From contig JAYKAV010003166.1 in NCBI GenBank assembly GCA_035582835.1, positions 275,152 through 339,151 on the forward strand: a stretch of DNA of 64,000 nucleotides. The letters are read 5' to 3'. This DNA is from Phoebastria nigripes. Its lineage: Eukaryota > Chordata > Aves > Procellariiformes > Diomedeidae. The position numbers were made by a program, and so were the translations under genes. The notes under the pieces were generated by a model, which was given only the letters and a program-made list of their open reading frames with translations, made no database searches and was not told the DNA's origin. Shown piece by piece: positions 38,501-51,069 of this stretch; positions within the stretch are counted from its first letter, which is position 1; each line of letters opens with the position of its first letter.

Positions 38501-39110
38501 ACACTCCACATTTCTAAGACCTAATTTAATTAAAAGCTTTCATTGGGAAGGGATAGTTTCAAGCTCTCCCCCCTTCTTCCTTTGCATACAGACATAAACA
38601 TTTACCAGAACCAAACTCGGCATTGATTTTCCTTTATCCCTTGCGCTAGTCTGAAGTCCCGAGAGATGAGCAGATGAGGTTAAGGTTAAGAAAGTTATGC
38701 ACAACAGCTCTTAACCTGATGGCTAGGAAGATAAACAATATGCTAGTATCATTTAGGTGAACTCGTCTATCAAATTACCTATCTCTGTTGGATTTGGTAT
38801 GGAGTGTTCCCACTTTTAAATGAATATTTTGCTAGTGCATCTTCAAAAGTTTTCCTTGCAAGATTTAAGTCAAACATCCATTATGAAAAAAAATACAGTT
38901 CCTTGAAATTTTGGCCACCAGTTTGGACAAGGTCACCTGCCATGAGTTACTGTCCGGTCAGATGCAGCTGAGACACAGTCTCAAGGGCATCTAAAATACG
39001 GTTAGAGACAGAACAGAAGAAAAGTAGAAAAAACGTGCTTGATGCTGTATTACATCTTCTCCATATCCCTTCCAATGTAAAAAAATCAAATGCCAACACT
39101 ATCTGTTTTA
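35590..39110. other. Intergenic sequence, no gene seen
   Basis: Contains a T18 run at 36485-36502 and an N at 35735. Isolated minus-strand donor-like sites (near 35648, 37306 and 37562) have no convincing paired acceptors. No coding frame above 94 codons. Confidence 0.5.
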
Positions 39111-39111
39111 C

Positions 39112-39220
39112 AAGCTCATTGAAGTCAGAGGCTTAGCAGAGATTTTTTTCCACAGGTCAGACCTTCAGCTGGTAGAAATTGTCAGGGACACCAGTGAAAC
39201 CACAGCAATTTATTTTATGG
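39112..39220. repeat. Eroded palindromic repeat relic
   Basis: CATTGAAGTCAGAGG, then GGTCAGACCTTCAGCTGGTA, then GACACCAGTGAAACCACAGC resembles an ancient palindromic family whose ends read GGCCAGA...CAGCTGGTGTAAAT. Diverged. Confidence 0.4.
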
Positions 39221-39362
39221 GGGAAGTAATGTAGCTGGGTGGTCTCATGCTAATCACTGACAAGTTCCTGTAGTATTGATGGTTTCTCCCAGCACAGATT
39301 TGGACGAATCCCAGTCTAACGGCGACTTTTTGGTGATGTTCAACATTAAACAAATAACAAAA

Positions 39363-39384
39363 AGTTGTCCTTTTAAGGACAACT
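39363..39384. repeat. 22-nt near-perfect palindrome
   Basis: Arms AGTTGTCCTT and AAGGACAACT, 10 bp each, are exact reverse complements around TT. Confidence 0.65.
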
Positions 39385-39399
39385 CCTGGAAGTCAATGT

Positions 39400-41835
39400 A
39401 GTATTTATTGTAGCTCTGTACAATGAATTGTGCTGATTTCAGTGACATTATTTCCATCTTGAAACCACTTATGATGGAAAGACAGTAAATACACTGTATT
39501 TCTTCAATATAAACCTAAGAAGTACTTGAATATAAAATACTAAGCAAGCTCACTGCCTTTCTCAGGCATTTGTTTTCCATTTGCCTTTTTAAAAAAAAAG
39601 TAATGCTTTGCTTAGTAATTTCTCTATTTTATTTAATTATTTGCACCAAATCCAGATCACTTCCTCCCTTAGGTAAAGATTTTTATTTATTAAAGACAAA
39701 AGTGCATGAAGAGTTTTATTTTCCATTCAGCAATTTAGTCCAATTTTCATAAGCTGAGAACACTCGCTCAAGGTTTTACTTCTGTAAAACCAAATTAAAG
39801 GATAAATTCAGTACACATTCCCTGTAACCACTTTGCTCCATGGAAGACTCTGGAAAGATGTGGAAGCCAAAAGTAGTTTTTACTGATTTTGTCTTTGGGA
39901 AATCACGTATCCTGAGACAAAAAAATACTGAGGGAAGATAAATTTCATATCATTAATGTTGCAAGGTTGTTAGTCATCTTGCAAGGGCTTTTGTATCTTG
40001 TTTTTTTTATTTTCTCTTCCAGTCTGGGTTGTTTTTTTATTTTATTTTTCTCTACAGATATTTGCCTGGCCAGAAAATGAGTTATTAATAAAAATGAACT
40101 TCAGATACTGAATTTTAACCTCATCAGAAGCTAGCAGAGAGACTACTTGCCACTTCAGTCCTACTTTGATTTACTTTGTAAATCAAGATAAAATATTTGC
40201 AACACAAAGCAGCTGTAGGCATCAGGGTCCATGTAACTACTGCTGCTGGAGGAGCCAAATTCTGCTCTCTGAGGCATAAGCTGAGTTTTTTCTTTTTTTC
40301 CCCATAGCTCCACTCTGCCTACTGTGTGCAGCCACCACTTCCAGGAGTAGGTGCTAGCCTTGTTGTGCTCCTACTGGACAAATATCCCTTATCGGATGAA
40401 ACAGCTACTCAGATTTCTCTCAAAGCTCTAATTCCTGAAGCAAGAAATTTGGGGCAGTGATCCAACAATACTGGATATTTGCTGATGAGCACTACCAAGG
40501 AGCATCAGCATTGCATTGACTCAATTACATAAACACATTTTTATGTAAGTGGAAGGTAATGGCTCATTTATCTAATTTTATCTTCAAGCAATAAATTGAA
40601 GAATAGTTACTTTAGACTGTTCCACTCATCACAGATTTATAGATGTGACAGCTAAACCTCAAAATGAACAGAGGAAATTTTATTTTCTCAGTCACTGCTT
40701 GTAGAACTCTTAAGTCTATTAGTATCAGAATTAGTAGAAGGGAAGTAGAGAAAATAAAGTTTGTCAATAGAAAAGGAAAAGATTTAGAGTGAATGTCTGA
40801 TAATCAGACATCCCATCCTCTGAGCTGAACAAAAAGCAGAGCGAAGTCCCAATCTCCTGCCCCATAAATGCACACACTTCTGCTAATGTGACACAAAAAG
40901 AAACTCAAATGGGGAAGAGAAGGTTTAAGAAAGATCTAGTTAGGGGGAAGGAAAATCAACAAAGCCCTGCTTGCTTTCTATAGCCAATAGCACACACATG
41001 CTTAAAACAAAATGGCAATGAAAGAGAGAAAAGAATGTCGTGCAACAAAACCGCATTTTTAATCTGACCCAGCTCCTGTGAGAAGTTTTTTTTAAAAGTT
41101 CTTAGTAATTCCTGATATTTGTCTTTACAATTGTGGCTACTGTGCAGAGACTCAAAGGGAAAGAATAATTAAGTTATGCTTGTAAAGGACCTAGCACATT
41201 AAGCCATATTCAAAGCAAACAATAGCAACAACTCCCAGTAAACCTGCAGAAACACCACTTGATAAATTATAGCCATCGCCTATTTGTGCTATGGAAAAAC
41301 TTCTTTTGGAGCCTGAGGAATCTGTTTCTCTCTGCATAAGGGATGCTCTGCACGAGGCGGTTCTACACAAAATGTCCTCAAAGCTGTCAGCACAGGCTCT
41401 GGAAGAGCCAACCCCAGGATAAAGGGTTATTTAGGAGGTGTAGAGCCCTTACTACTACTCTACGAGTAGAGCAGGCAGTGGGGAGAGGGGACTGCAAAAG
41501 CACCTTCATGGTCCCAGGTGGCTCAGTTAGAGAGATGCAAGATGCAAGTTAGGGAGAATTTGGGCTACTTTCCCTTGCAACAAGGATCTGCCGAAGACCA
41601 AGGTAGCCTGAGATCAGGATGGAGTATGCAAAAGGCAGTTTTGACCCAGACTTTCTCTTTCTCCAGATGTCTGCCACATGAGTTTTAAATGAATAAGGGC
41701 TGTAGGATTTGGCCGTTCAAAAATTAAATGATTAGATGATAGAGTCATTGTTGCCTAGGCACATTTGTAAGAAATAGTAATTTCCCTCAAAGAATGATTA
41801 AACAGAAGGGCATCAAAATTAGTTACAGAAACAAC
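39400..41835. other. Intergenic sequence, no gene seen
   Basis: AT-rich, with T-rich runs near 40000-40050. No frame above 69 codons, no repeat recognised. Confidence 0.5.
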
Positions 41836-41841
41836 CATATT

Positions 41842-41928
41842 TGGCTTGATCTTTGCCTGTTTTAAATCAGCATAATCTGAATGACTTCAGAGAAAATTAT
41901 GCCAATTCACAGTACTGAGAATCTGCTC
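41842..41928. repeat. Eroded palindromic repeat relic
   Basis: GGCTTGATCTTTGCCTGTTT, AAATCAGCATAATCTGAATGACTTCAGAG and AATTCACAGTACTGAGAATC appear in the order and orientation of an old palindromic family (outer GATC...GAATC, inner TGACTTCAG). Diverged. Confidence 0.4.
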
Positions 41929-41929
41929 T

Positions 41930-44900
41930 ATTGCTCTTAAACTCTGCCCAACATCTTGACATACTGTGTTAGTTTAGTGTTTATTCTCTTACATTAAAAA
42001 GATTAAAATACACACCTTTCATCTGCTCTCAGCAAATTGCATGTGATTTCTTGTTGGCTAAAACTATCATCTGTGGCCGGCCACAGAAAGGTTGTCCAGC
42101 TGCTTAGGAGCCCATTTAAATATGAATTGAAACAAGAGCGTTTCATGGAAATTTGGACGCTCCTAGCTCTCACTGGCTTTGTCCGCCTGTAGATTGTTTG
42201 TCCCTCCTTTCAGTTCAATAGCTTCTTTCAAATTATAACAAACAAGTATGCTGGGGAATACCACGAAACAGCTCCAAAGATGTAGCGCTCTTTTATATTC
42301 ACGGGCATGTCACTTGCTAACAGCCCCAACGCCTGCTCCTGCAAACTGGAACAAGGGCGAGAACCAACAAAAATTCCCCGCTCCTGAGGAAACAAGCAAA
42401 CAAACCAACCCACTCTTCGAAACAAAGAGCAAAAAATATTTCCTCAATTAGGCANCTGGAAAAATGTCCAGAACCTGGCAACCCTTATTCATGTGTGGGC
42501 CTTGCTTTTCTCACTAATCTGGCTCATTTCAAATGGTTTCTGTCAAGAATAATGGCCAAGAATTGGTTCTTGATCTTCCATGAAAAAATAAGGTACAAAG
42601 TAAATGAGATAAACTGTGCTGTAGGAGTATAAATTAATGATGATTTCATAGCAGACCTTCTCAACTTGCATAAGATTAATTGTCACGTTAGAATAGATGT
42701 CTAAATTGGGCACTAGAACTTCTTTTAAAGCTTGGATTTTCATGGATACATATATTTCTTATAAATTTTACTAACACAAGATTCAAGTCTAAACTCAGAT
42801 GCATTAATTATTGTCAGATTTGATCAGATTCCAGTCTCTGGAAATCAGCAGCAGTGCAGTGAAATTATTGCTATTACCAGTATTACTATTACTATTAACA
42901 TTATTATTTTTCTGGCTATCCACTATGATTCTGCTTGATTTATTTGGGGGGAAAAATAAAACTGCGGATACAACATGCACTTTTATATGTTTTAAAAATT
43001 TAGCTGATATCATAAAAGACCAAATTCGCATACCTTTTCCCCAAAATCCCTCTGTTTGCTGCTAACTGGCAGGGCTGGTTACCCCAGACACAGACCTGAC
43101 CTTTCTGATCCAGAATTTCTCCCTTTCCTAATATATTTACACAGAAAGCAGTTTTCTCTAATGAAATCAGAAAATGGCAATGGCAATTACTGCATGTCCG
43201 GAGCATGTTTTGAGCCTTTTTCCTTTCCCCGATGGTCATGGGCTTGCAGTATGGGGAAGCTTATTTCTTAAATGTCATCGCTTTTGTCACTTTAAGTTCT
43301 ATTAAGATTGGTTATTGACTTTATGTATAATTAATGGCTTCCAAAGTCCTACATTTTTACACATGATAAATCTTGGTGCTGAGAAACCAACAAATTTCTG
43401 TTGTTTATTGCCCTTCCCTCTTCCCCACCCAGGAGTAACAGAAGTCACTTGAACTAAAGCCCTACGGCTTCTTCCATAAACGTGTCTGGATGTTTCTCAC
43501 TTAGGTTGACGTGACAATTATTAGAACTGGCACATATAAACACAAAAAGCAAGAGGCATTAACAGGTTTATTCACTAAGGGTTCTGCACCCTTTCCATGA
43601 AAAAACCTTAAATAAAAGTAACATGCCTAAATTGTGAAAATGTCAAGGTTTTCTCATTCATTAATTCCCCTCTCTTTGACGTGCAATGCTCCCAACTCTG
43701 TCTCTGCTCAATGGAGAAGTGCTGGACTGAGAAAAAGCGAGTCATCCTGGCACATTCACCGGCTCACAAAGGATGCAGACTTGGACTATGATCCAAAAAT
43801 GCACTTATGTGCATTGCACCTACGAAGAAGCATTTGTTAGGAGCTCATTTCCCTCTGCCCCCGAGGGGACTGACAGCCATAGCGTTCACCACACTGTCCT
43901 GGGGACAGCTCCACAATGTCCTCCTGGTGCCACACAGCCGTGACCAACTGTATCTGAATGAAAGGCACAGAAAAGAGTGGAGAGACAAGTTAATTTTTCC
44001 TATCTTTGGACTGTGCCAGAGAGCTTCTGCCCCTGAGAAAGAGGGTCATCTTGGGGCACAGCACGTACCCACAGAGGGGACTGAAGACTCGATGATGTCT
44101 CCTCACCATCAGTAAGCTCTACCCTTGCAGAAGTAATAGCATCCCATAAAAGGCAACCATGACCTGTCGTGTAACGCACCTCTAAGTGCAGATGTCATGC
44201 TCTGCCACCACTTCAGGCCATGGCAAAGCCAGGCGGCAACGGGGAGCTCCCAGGACTCCAGCTTGGACCAGAAAACCCCGCCGTTGGCTTTGACCTGGCA
44301 GACTGGCAGCTTGCGGCAGTTGGTGGAGATGGGGGAGTCCTCTTCCTTTTACAGGGGGTTGCTGAGCTCTTTCTTCCATGCAATGCAAGGGAACATTTTA
44401 TTTGTGAATGGTCTCTTTCTCTGGTGGAATAGAGTTTCTATAGAAAAATAATCTCTTTATGTATTAGAAAAATACCTGATGATTTCAATCCCCCAAACAA
44501 TTCCATATAGACTCTACAGAAACAAAATCCCCTCTGTGCTTAATGCCCCCTGCGCGTCCTGAGCTTAAAATAGCCCAGAATGACTGTAATGAATTCATCA
44601 GGCTTGTATGACCAGCACTGCTTCAGCAAGAGAGTGGTGAAAGAGAGGAAAAGACCAAACCCACGGCAGATTTCAGTGCACATCTTAGGGCTGCACAAAA
44701 ACAAATGCACCGCTGTCATGGTATGAACTTACTTTCTTCCTCCTGACTTCCCCCAAGTCACGTAACTGGCACGTGACGCCTGGCACAGATGGCACGCCGT
44801 GGCACGCAGAGAGCGTGCCAGCTGTCTGGCATTGGGACACAGGTGCTGACGCTCGTGCTCGCTGCTCACTGGAAGCCAGACCTCCAGGAGTCAGCCTCTA

Positions 44901-45285
44901 AGAAAAGAAAAGGGACATCCACCACCTTTCCGTTTCTCGGTTTTAAGAACAAATGCTGCGCATGCGTAGAATAAAGGATTACAAGGCAAAAGTATCTCCT
45001 AAAAGCTGTTCTGCATGATAGTTAAGATTGATGCAACGAGGTATCAGAATTTCATTGCAGTAAATAGACAACATATGATTACAGACATTATTATGCACAC
45101 ATGATATACAGATTCATCCATAAGACAATCTGAGAATAAGGCACCAGTTATTCAGACCCTCATTGTAATCTGAATATCTAATATATCTCAAATGGCACAG
45201 GCAACTGACCACACATACCCTTTATGAGAGTGAAATATAGAAATAGGCCAGAGAAAATCCAAGATTCATCACCACTTTGAGTTAG
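41930..45285. other. Intergenic sequence, no gene seen
   Basis: A simple ATT/ACT-rich stretch lies at 42864-42910. A GC-richer segment at 43850-44360 is open in several frames up to 102 codons, with no domain. An N is at 42455. Confidence 0.5.
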
Positions 45286-45289
45286 CATC

Positions 45290-45620
45290 ATCTCAATTGT
45301 ACAGTGATTTTAAAGTTATTGATGTTTATTTTCAAATCCATACCTCTATAGATTGGAGGTGAGTCACTGCGGGCAGTATATATCAGGTGAGTGACAGGAA
45401 CGATGACATCAATAACCAGCTACCGTCAATGATGTAATGGCAGTATTACAGTTTCCCATTTTCTTTCGGCTCGAGAAAGCGCTATTGACAGCTATTCTCA
45501 AATGCTGTGCTGCCGAGATGTCAAACATGCTCATTGATTAGTAATAGAGAGTTATGGAAAAGCCCTTACGCCATTCATCAGCGGTCTCTATTAGTAGCCC
45601 AGCCCTTGGCTTTTGGACAG
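45290..45620. promoter_or_regulatory. Candidate conserved non-coding element
   Basis: A stop-rich, non-repetitive block with TALE/homeodomain-type sites (GATGACATCAATAACC near 45403, CTATTGACAGCTATT near 45482, CATTGATTAGTAATAG near 45533). It also carries two donor-like sites 33 bp apart, GGAG-GTGAGT at 45357 and TCAG-GTGAGT at 45388. Regulatory role inferred. Confidence 0.35.
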
Positions 45621-45639
45621 CGTGAGAATGCACCGTCTC

Positions 45640-46800
45640 CGCAGGAATAAGAAAAACAGGAGTTGAGAGCAGCCGCCAGCTGGAAGCCAGGGAGAGGCAA
45701 CGTGCCGCAGCCTACTGCAGGCAGGGTGATTTAGGGCTCTGGCTGCTCGGCTCTGCCAAATGGAAAGAGCGGGGGTCAGGGAAGGCACACAAGAGAAAAA
45801 AGGTCTGGCTGAGTGGCAATTTTACAGCAAATTGTCATCAAAGAGGAGCAGCCACCAAGAAAGGGGGAACATGAGAAAGGTGATGCAGATAAAGTGGCCT
45901 GATTCTTCTTACACCTCCCATAAATATCTGGATGTCAGCTGAACTGCGAGGATGCTCTGCGGTTTCACTGGGGCTATGAGATTTTGCTTGGCTTCCCTGG
46001 AAGTTCTGCCTTTCAATCACAAATTATTGTTTGCTCCTTTTTTTCAACTTACATCCTTAACATGGCTTTCTCACGTAAAGATTTGGCTTTTAGAAGAACG
46101 AAATACCCAAAGGTATACCCAAATATATACAAAAGACCCAAAATGGGTACTAAGAGTACCATAGCAAGGCCACATATTCAATAGCTTTTAATTTCTCAAA
46201 CAGTTGATTTGTTCCAGGCTGAACATGTATATGCAGATATAGATATATTTACCAATTCAGGCAATCCCAAGAACCAGTCTAAGAAAAAAAAAAAGCTGTG
46301 AAATGTTGAAGAAAATGCATCACTCTGCTCCCTCTCAGCAAATCTCATTTCACCTGAATGGGGGTGCAGGGGCAAGGGACGTCTGAACCCTTCCTCACGG
46401 GTCCTTGCAAGACTGAACATCGCGGTACTCCATCATCTGAGACTGTAGCTCTACATCAAAACCACCAAAGCCACCATGAGTAGGACTTTACTGAGTATTT
46501 TTTAAATTACTTTTTTTTGGGGGGTGAGTAGTGAGCCCTCCCTTCACAGAATCTGAGAAAGGTAAAGGTGCTAAAAACTCATCGCCTTGTGCCACCCAGA
46601 CACAACTGCATTAATATCAGGAAAAAGTAGCAGCGTGTCTCCAACTTGCAGCATTGCTAAGGCAGAAGACGGAGAGCAGCCTGGGATACCAAAACACGGC
46701 CTGATCAAGTGTTTCATGTAGTCTCCCTTGGCTGCTCGATGCAATACCTCCTTTGTTTGTTCCTAGCAGAGCTATTTATATCACACACTGAACTGAAAGG
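45640..46800. other. Intergenic sequence, no gene seen
   Basis: Short frames without domains. Poly-A run at 46285-46294. Confidence 0.5.
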
Positions 46801-46802
46801 CA

Positions 46803-46862
46803 AGCATCCAAAGGTTTGCATTTTAGGGTTAGTTTGGGCAAGTACCCAAACCTCTGGATGCT
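46803..46862. repeat. 16-bp inverted repeat with a competing inner hairpin
   Basis: AGCATCCAAAGGTTTG at 46803-46818 pairs with CAAACCTCTGGATGCT at 46847-46862 at 15 of 16 positions. Inside, GTTTGGG at 46832-46838 pairs perfectly with CCCAAAC at 46845-46851. The second arm is shared, so the two stems exclude each other. Possibly a remnant of a palindromic transposon. Confidence 0.65.
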
Positions 46863-46869
46863 AAACTCT

Positions 46870-49300
46870 CCAAACCACCAGGGTTTGCAGAATTAGGCTA
46901 GAAATCACACACAAATGGGCTTTCTCCAGAATAATTTTTGCACTCCATTTGTAACAGAACCACTCTCTTGACATGTTTTTATATTTTCCTATCAAGATCT
47001 AACCAGGATATGAAAGCATTGAATACTAAGCAAGAAAAAAAATGTAAGTAAACGTTGCCTAACTTGATTGGAAATACAGTGCAAGAAATAACATTTCCTC
47101 ACACGGCAGTGGAGGGAATCCATCCTTCGCTTGGGATTACAGTGTTGGATCTAGTGGTGAGGTATCAAAAATAGATTTAACTTTAATTAAAAAGATTATA
47201 GAAGTATTAATAGAGGGAGGGCATCCTCCTGGAGAGAAGAGAAAGGGGAACCAAGCCAAAAGAAATGTCAAGGTCATTTTGTTCTGGGGGCTTCTGTGCT
47301 CTGCAAGCCCAGAGGTGCTCCGAGGTCCCACGGGACAAGCCACATCCTGCCCCTACAGGGGAGGGCTTGGCCGGGATGTCAGAGAGGCCTGAGCTCACAT
47401 TCCCAGTTTATTTTTGGGCTTGAAGACCTGATGCTTCACTTGGACCAATCCATCTTCATAGATGGAGCAGGGAGAGTGATTTTGCCAGCAGGGACCAGGT
47501 CCTCTAACGCTCAACTGCGCAGCGCTGTTGAATTCGGTGCCATGGGCCATGTGTGCCAAGTGACCATCAAGCCAACTTGCTAGGCACAGGCTAGCAGCCC
47601 AGCTTCGCGGCAGGCACGTTCCCAGACGCTCTGGCTTGTATGCATTAGACAGCAATCTGATGAAGACAACGCAGCGCTGGGTTCCTGACCATGCAGAGCC
47701 CTTGCAGGAACCCCCTCCCCGGAGCTGCAGGGCAGGCGAATGCTACCTGCTGTGCACGTCCCAAGCAGAGGCAGCCGATTCAAGGTGTGTTTTGAATATT
47801 TTTACCTTCTATACAGAAAGGTTTGGGAGGGTGGCAGTATTTAGGAGGTAGGTTTGGGGCAAAAGGAGCATACTTCTTTTACCATTCTGACCCCTGTGTG
47901 GCTGTTCAAGACATAAAATAAGGCAAGCAGTCTTCTGTAAAGCAAAAATCCTTAAAAAAATTTTCTGAGGTTGAAATATTATTCAAGCTCTATAATTCTG
48001 AAATATCTGTCTTGGAAAAAAACCTACAAACTACATTCTGAAAGCAAAGGTCATTTAAAAAAAATTATTAATTAGTAACACATTCTTGAAAACTATAATG
48101 ACTTGTTCTCCTACGCTTTTTCAAATTGGGATATTCATTGAAACAAACCCTTGCCTGTGAATGGTTCCCTTTGGAATGAATCAGCATTTCCCCTAAGCAA
48201 AGGTTTCATTAGATATTTGTCAGTCATCCTGATCCTGAAACACCATGAAGACCTACCATACAGCGACCTTAGATGCTGATGCATCTATACATCCAGAGAT
48301 CTCCTTTCAGCCAGTGATTTGCCCAGCAGGCAGCTGTAATCCGGTTGTCGTTTTTTTCTCCCACCAGTGTCTTTCACGCTTGTGCTTCCTCCCACAAAAA
48401 ACTCTCCTTTTCTGTCTGTTACGAAGACCTAGATGCAAGAATTATGAGTTGCAACTCTTAGACAAGATACAGATGTACACGTTAGGCCACTGCATCTGTC
48501 CTCCTTATTAAAGATGAAGCCCCGTTTTATGTATTTAGNCTTGATTTAGTCAACATTTCAAGTGAAAGACAAAATGCCTCACGTCTACTTGAATAACAGA
48601 TGCAGCCAAAGCAATATCCAGTAATACAGAATTATGTTACTTTTTAATCAAACTCTCTATTGCTTTCTTCTTTTAAATTACAGATGATCTGTGCTATCCC
48701 AATATGTCACTTGGAAATGCAGCAATTCTGCAAGAGCACGTATTTTTAAAAAAACCCTGAGAAACGTCTTGTAATATTCATGCAGTAATGCTGTGTCTTT
48801 TTAAAGTTCCACTGACTGTGTATTTTAAAGCATTTTTTCCAATGCCCTTTCTACCTTATTTGTAAAACAAATCCACAGTCCTGAACAAATCCGAAGGTGG
48901 ACATCTGTGTCCTTGTCTAGTTACTAAAGTCCACTATTCCCATGTATTACAGTGGTTTATCACCTTGCTCCTTTAAAGAATTTGACAGGAGTTTTTTGCC
49001 TTTGGCAATCCAGTTGCAGTCTCATACTACATCTGTTTTGGTTGTCAACCTAATTCTGAGAGCAGTCAAAAACCTAGTCAGATCTCTCATGAATATCTTG
49101 GCAGGTTATGGCTTATTTAGGCTACAAGTAGCTCTCTTGGAACAGCATCCAAATATACTACAGATTGACTCGCACAAATATAAATCCCTCAGCGTTTACA
49201 ATACCTTCCTGCAAACAATTATTAAAATGCCTCGTTGAGCAAAGATGCAAATAGCAGTCTGCAGCACTTTCAGCCCGCACCAAGTTTTACCCCGGCCATC
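46870..49300. other. Intergenic sequence, no gene seen
   Basis: A GC-richer part at 47220-47780 has several overlapping frames up to 95 codons on both strands, none with a domain. 48000-48240 and 48540-48900 are AT-rich. An N is at 48539. Confidence 0.5.
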
Positions 49301-49311
49301 GCTGAGCCTCG

Positions 49312-49342
<31 letters not shown>

Positions 49343-49344
49343 CC
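49312..49344 (+). repeat. (CTGC)8 microsatellite
   Basis: Eight CTGC units in 33 nt, giving poly-(Leu-Pro-Ala-Cys) in frame. Followed by a short CAG run at 49389-49403. Confidence 0.9.
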
Positions 49345-49603
49345 GTCCAGCGGCCTCAGCTGCACGTGGGCTGAGCTCTCCTCCAGCTGCAGCAGCAGCA
49401 GCAAGGTGAAGCGCGGGAGCTCTTCAGGGAGGGGAGAGCAAATTAAAGCTCACTGCAGGAAAGTTGTGCCCCTGGCACTCTGCTCATGCAACAGCTGCAG
49501 ATACAACAACTATCATCTGACATTCTGACATATACGTTGAGCAAAGCAGCAAGCGAGCCAATGCCTACACAATATCGCGCAGGGCTCCAAGTCCCAGCCT
49601 TGA

Positions 49604-49813
49604 GCAAAACAGGTGTATGACATCCTGTTGCTAGTCTTCAGAGGTTATGGGTACGAGGAGAGACATCTGAGAGAGGAGCAGATGAAAATAACAAAGAAGG
49701 TTAAGGCTCGGGTTGACAAGCTCATTGCTAATATTTTAGATGGAACAGACCTGCATGTTGACTACAAATTGCTCCTAATGTCTCTTGTAGACTGCAGGCC
49801 ACAGTCAAAGTGA
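49604..49813 (+). CDS. Coding-like open frame, possible terminal exon, unidentified
   Basis: Between a TGA at 49601 and a TGA at 49811 lies an open frame whose peptide looks protein-like: a hydrophobic start (VYDILLLVFRGYGY), a charged helix-forming middle (REEQMKITKKVKARVDKLI) and an ordinary C-terminal part ending CRPQSK. A possible acceptor is the CAG at 49610-49612, but its pyrimidine tract is weak. The first in-frame ATG is at 49682, leaving only 43 residues without an upstream exon. I do not recognise the family. Low cysteine and tryptophan and a mix of charged and aliphatic residues distinguish it from most chance frames here, which read as Ser/Pro/Cys/Phe-rich. It may instead be a conserved non-coding element that happens to be open, or an old retrocopy fragment. 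Confidence 0.25.
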   Translation, partial: AKQVYDILLLVFRGYGYEERHLREEQMKITKKVKARVDKLIANILDGTDLHVDYKLLLMSLVDCRPQSK

Positions 49814-50089
49814 AAATGGGCTCATTCATTACTTTAGGCAAGCAAATTTCTGCGAAAAGGAACCACCGCGACCCAGAAGACTCCAGATGTCCTCCGGGGC
49901 TGAGGTTGCAAAGCTGTCTTGGTGCCAGAACAATGGCATTATGTTGTGTAGCTGTGGCCTTCGTGCTTAGATGTAAATAAACGGGAGCAATGAAATCCTT
50001 CAGTAAATATTTTTGAATTTGGTGGAAAATCCTGTTGCAGCATTTTGCTTTTTAATGTTCTGAGACTAATTGATTATCTAATAGGAGGC

Positions 50090-51060
50090 AAGGACATTGC
50101 CAGGAAAGACATTACTCTCGTGTTAGCATCCAGTACACAGCTCTTTGTGAAATTTAACTGGAAAAAACTGTATTTTGAAGAAGAATTTTAAATCCAACCT
50201 CCTAAATTTTTACATTATAGATGTTATAGCCCAGAAACAGAACATCGGCTGCCGTTCCTCGAAGTTCATTGCTTCAAGCCACATAGCTCCCTAGGCTAAT
50301 CAGCCTTTACTAAGTTGCTGTATTTTGGGGAAAGAAAACACATATTAAAGTGAGGCCATGTCTACATAAAAGATGCTCGGAAGAGCACTGTTGGATATTA
50401 AAGTTAGCATCTGCTATTGTCTGGTTAACAATTGGCAATTACCATTAGTTTCCACTGTGGCTGATGGAGTCACAGATGGCTGATTGAGTCAAGTAAGTGC
50501 ACTTATTCCTTTTGAGGGGTATGCTATAGCAGGAAAATAGTTATGCTAACATTATACACAATCCAGCCAAAAAGTCACGAGACATCAATTTCAGCTTGTC
50601 TGGCCTGTTTGAGACCTGTGCATTCTAATCCCGAAAGATGCTGTAAAGAAGGGCTGTAAAAACTCAAAAACTAGGTATCAGACTGCAGTGAGGGGTTAAT
50701 ACAGCACAGCAAAAATCAATTTATAGTGACCTGCAGAGGTATCACTATCATTATAGGTAAAGCTGCTGGGAAAAATTTGGATCACTTCTTTTCTTTTTTT
50801 AATAAAATTGGCTTGCTCTGTAATATATTAAAAACATTTTCGTAACCACAATTTATCATCTTTAGTGGAAAATCTTAGCCACTTGGTTTGCATGTCCTTA
50901 ATTAGAGATTTAATAAGTAGACAACTGTTTAAACACAGCCGTTTTGCCCATTAATATCATGTACCTTGGTTTGATTTAACACCTATAACTGCTAATATAT
51001 TGTGCCATTCGGTAATGGGACTTTTATGCTTTTAATAATTCCGTGCTTTAGAGGTATCCA
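50090..51060. promoter_or_regulatory. Candidate conserved non-coding cluster
   Basis: Nearly frame-free AT-rich sequence with motif-like runs such as GGTTAACAATTGGCAATTAC near 50423, GATGGAGTCACAGATGGCTG near 50464, CCTTAATTAGAGATTTAATA near 50896 and CCCATTAATATCATG near 50947. No repeat recognised. Inferred enhancer material. Confidence 0.35.
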
Positions 51061-51069
51061 ATTAAAATG

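Noticed and set aside
46540..46575. Possible CR1 tail in reverse orientation (TTCACAGAATCTGAG)
   Set aside because: The match is about ten bases and the adjoining sequence does not resemble CR1.
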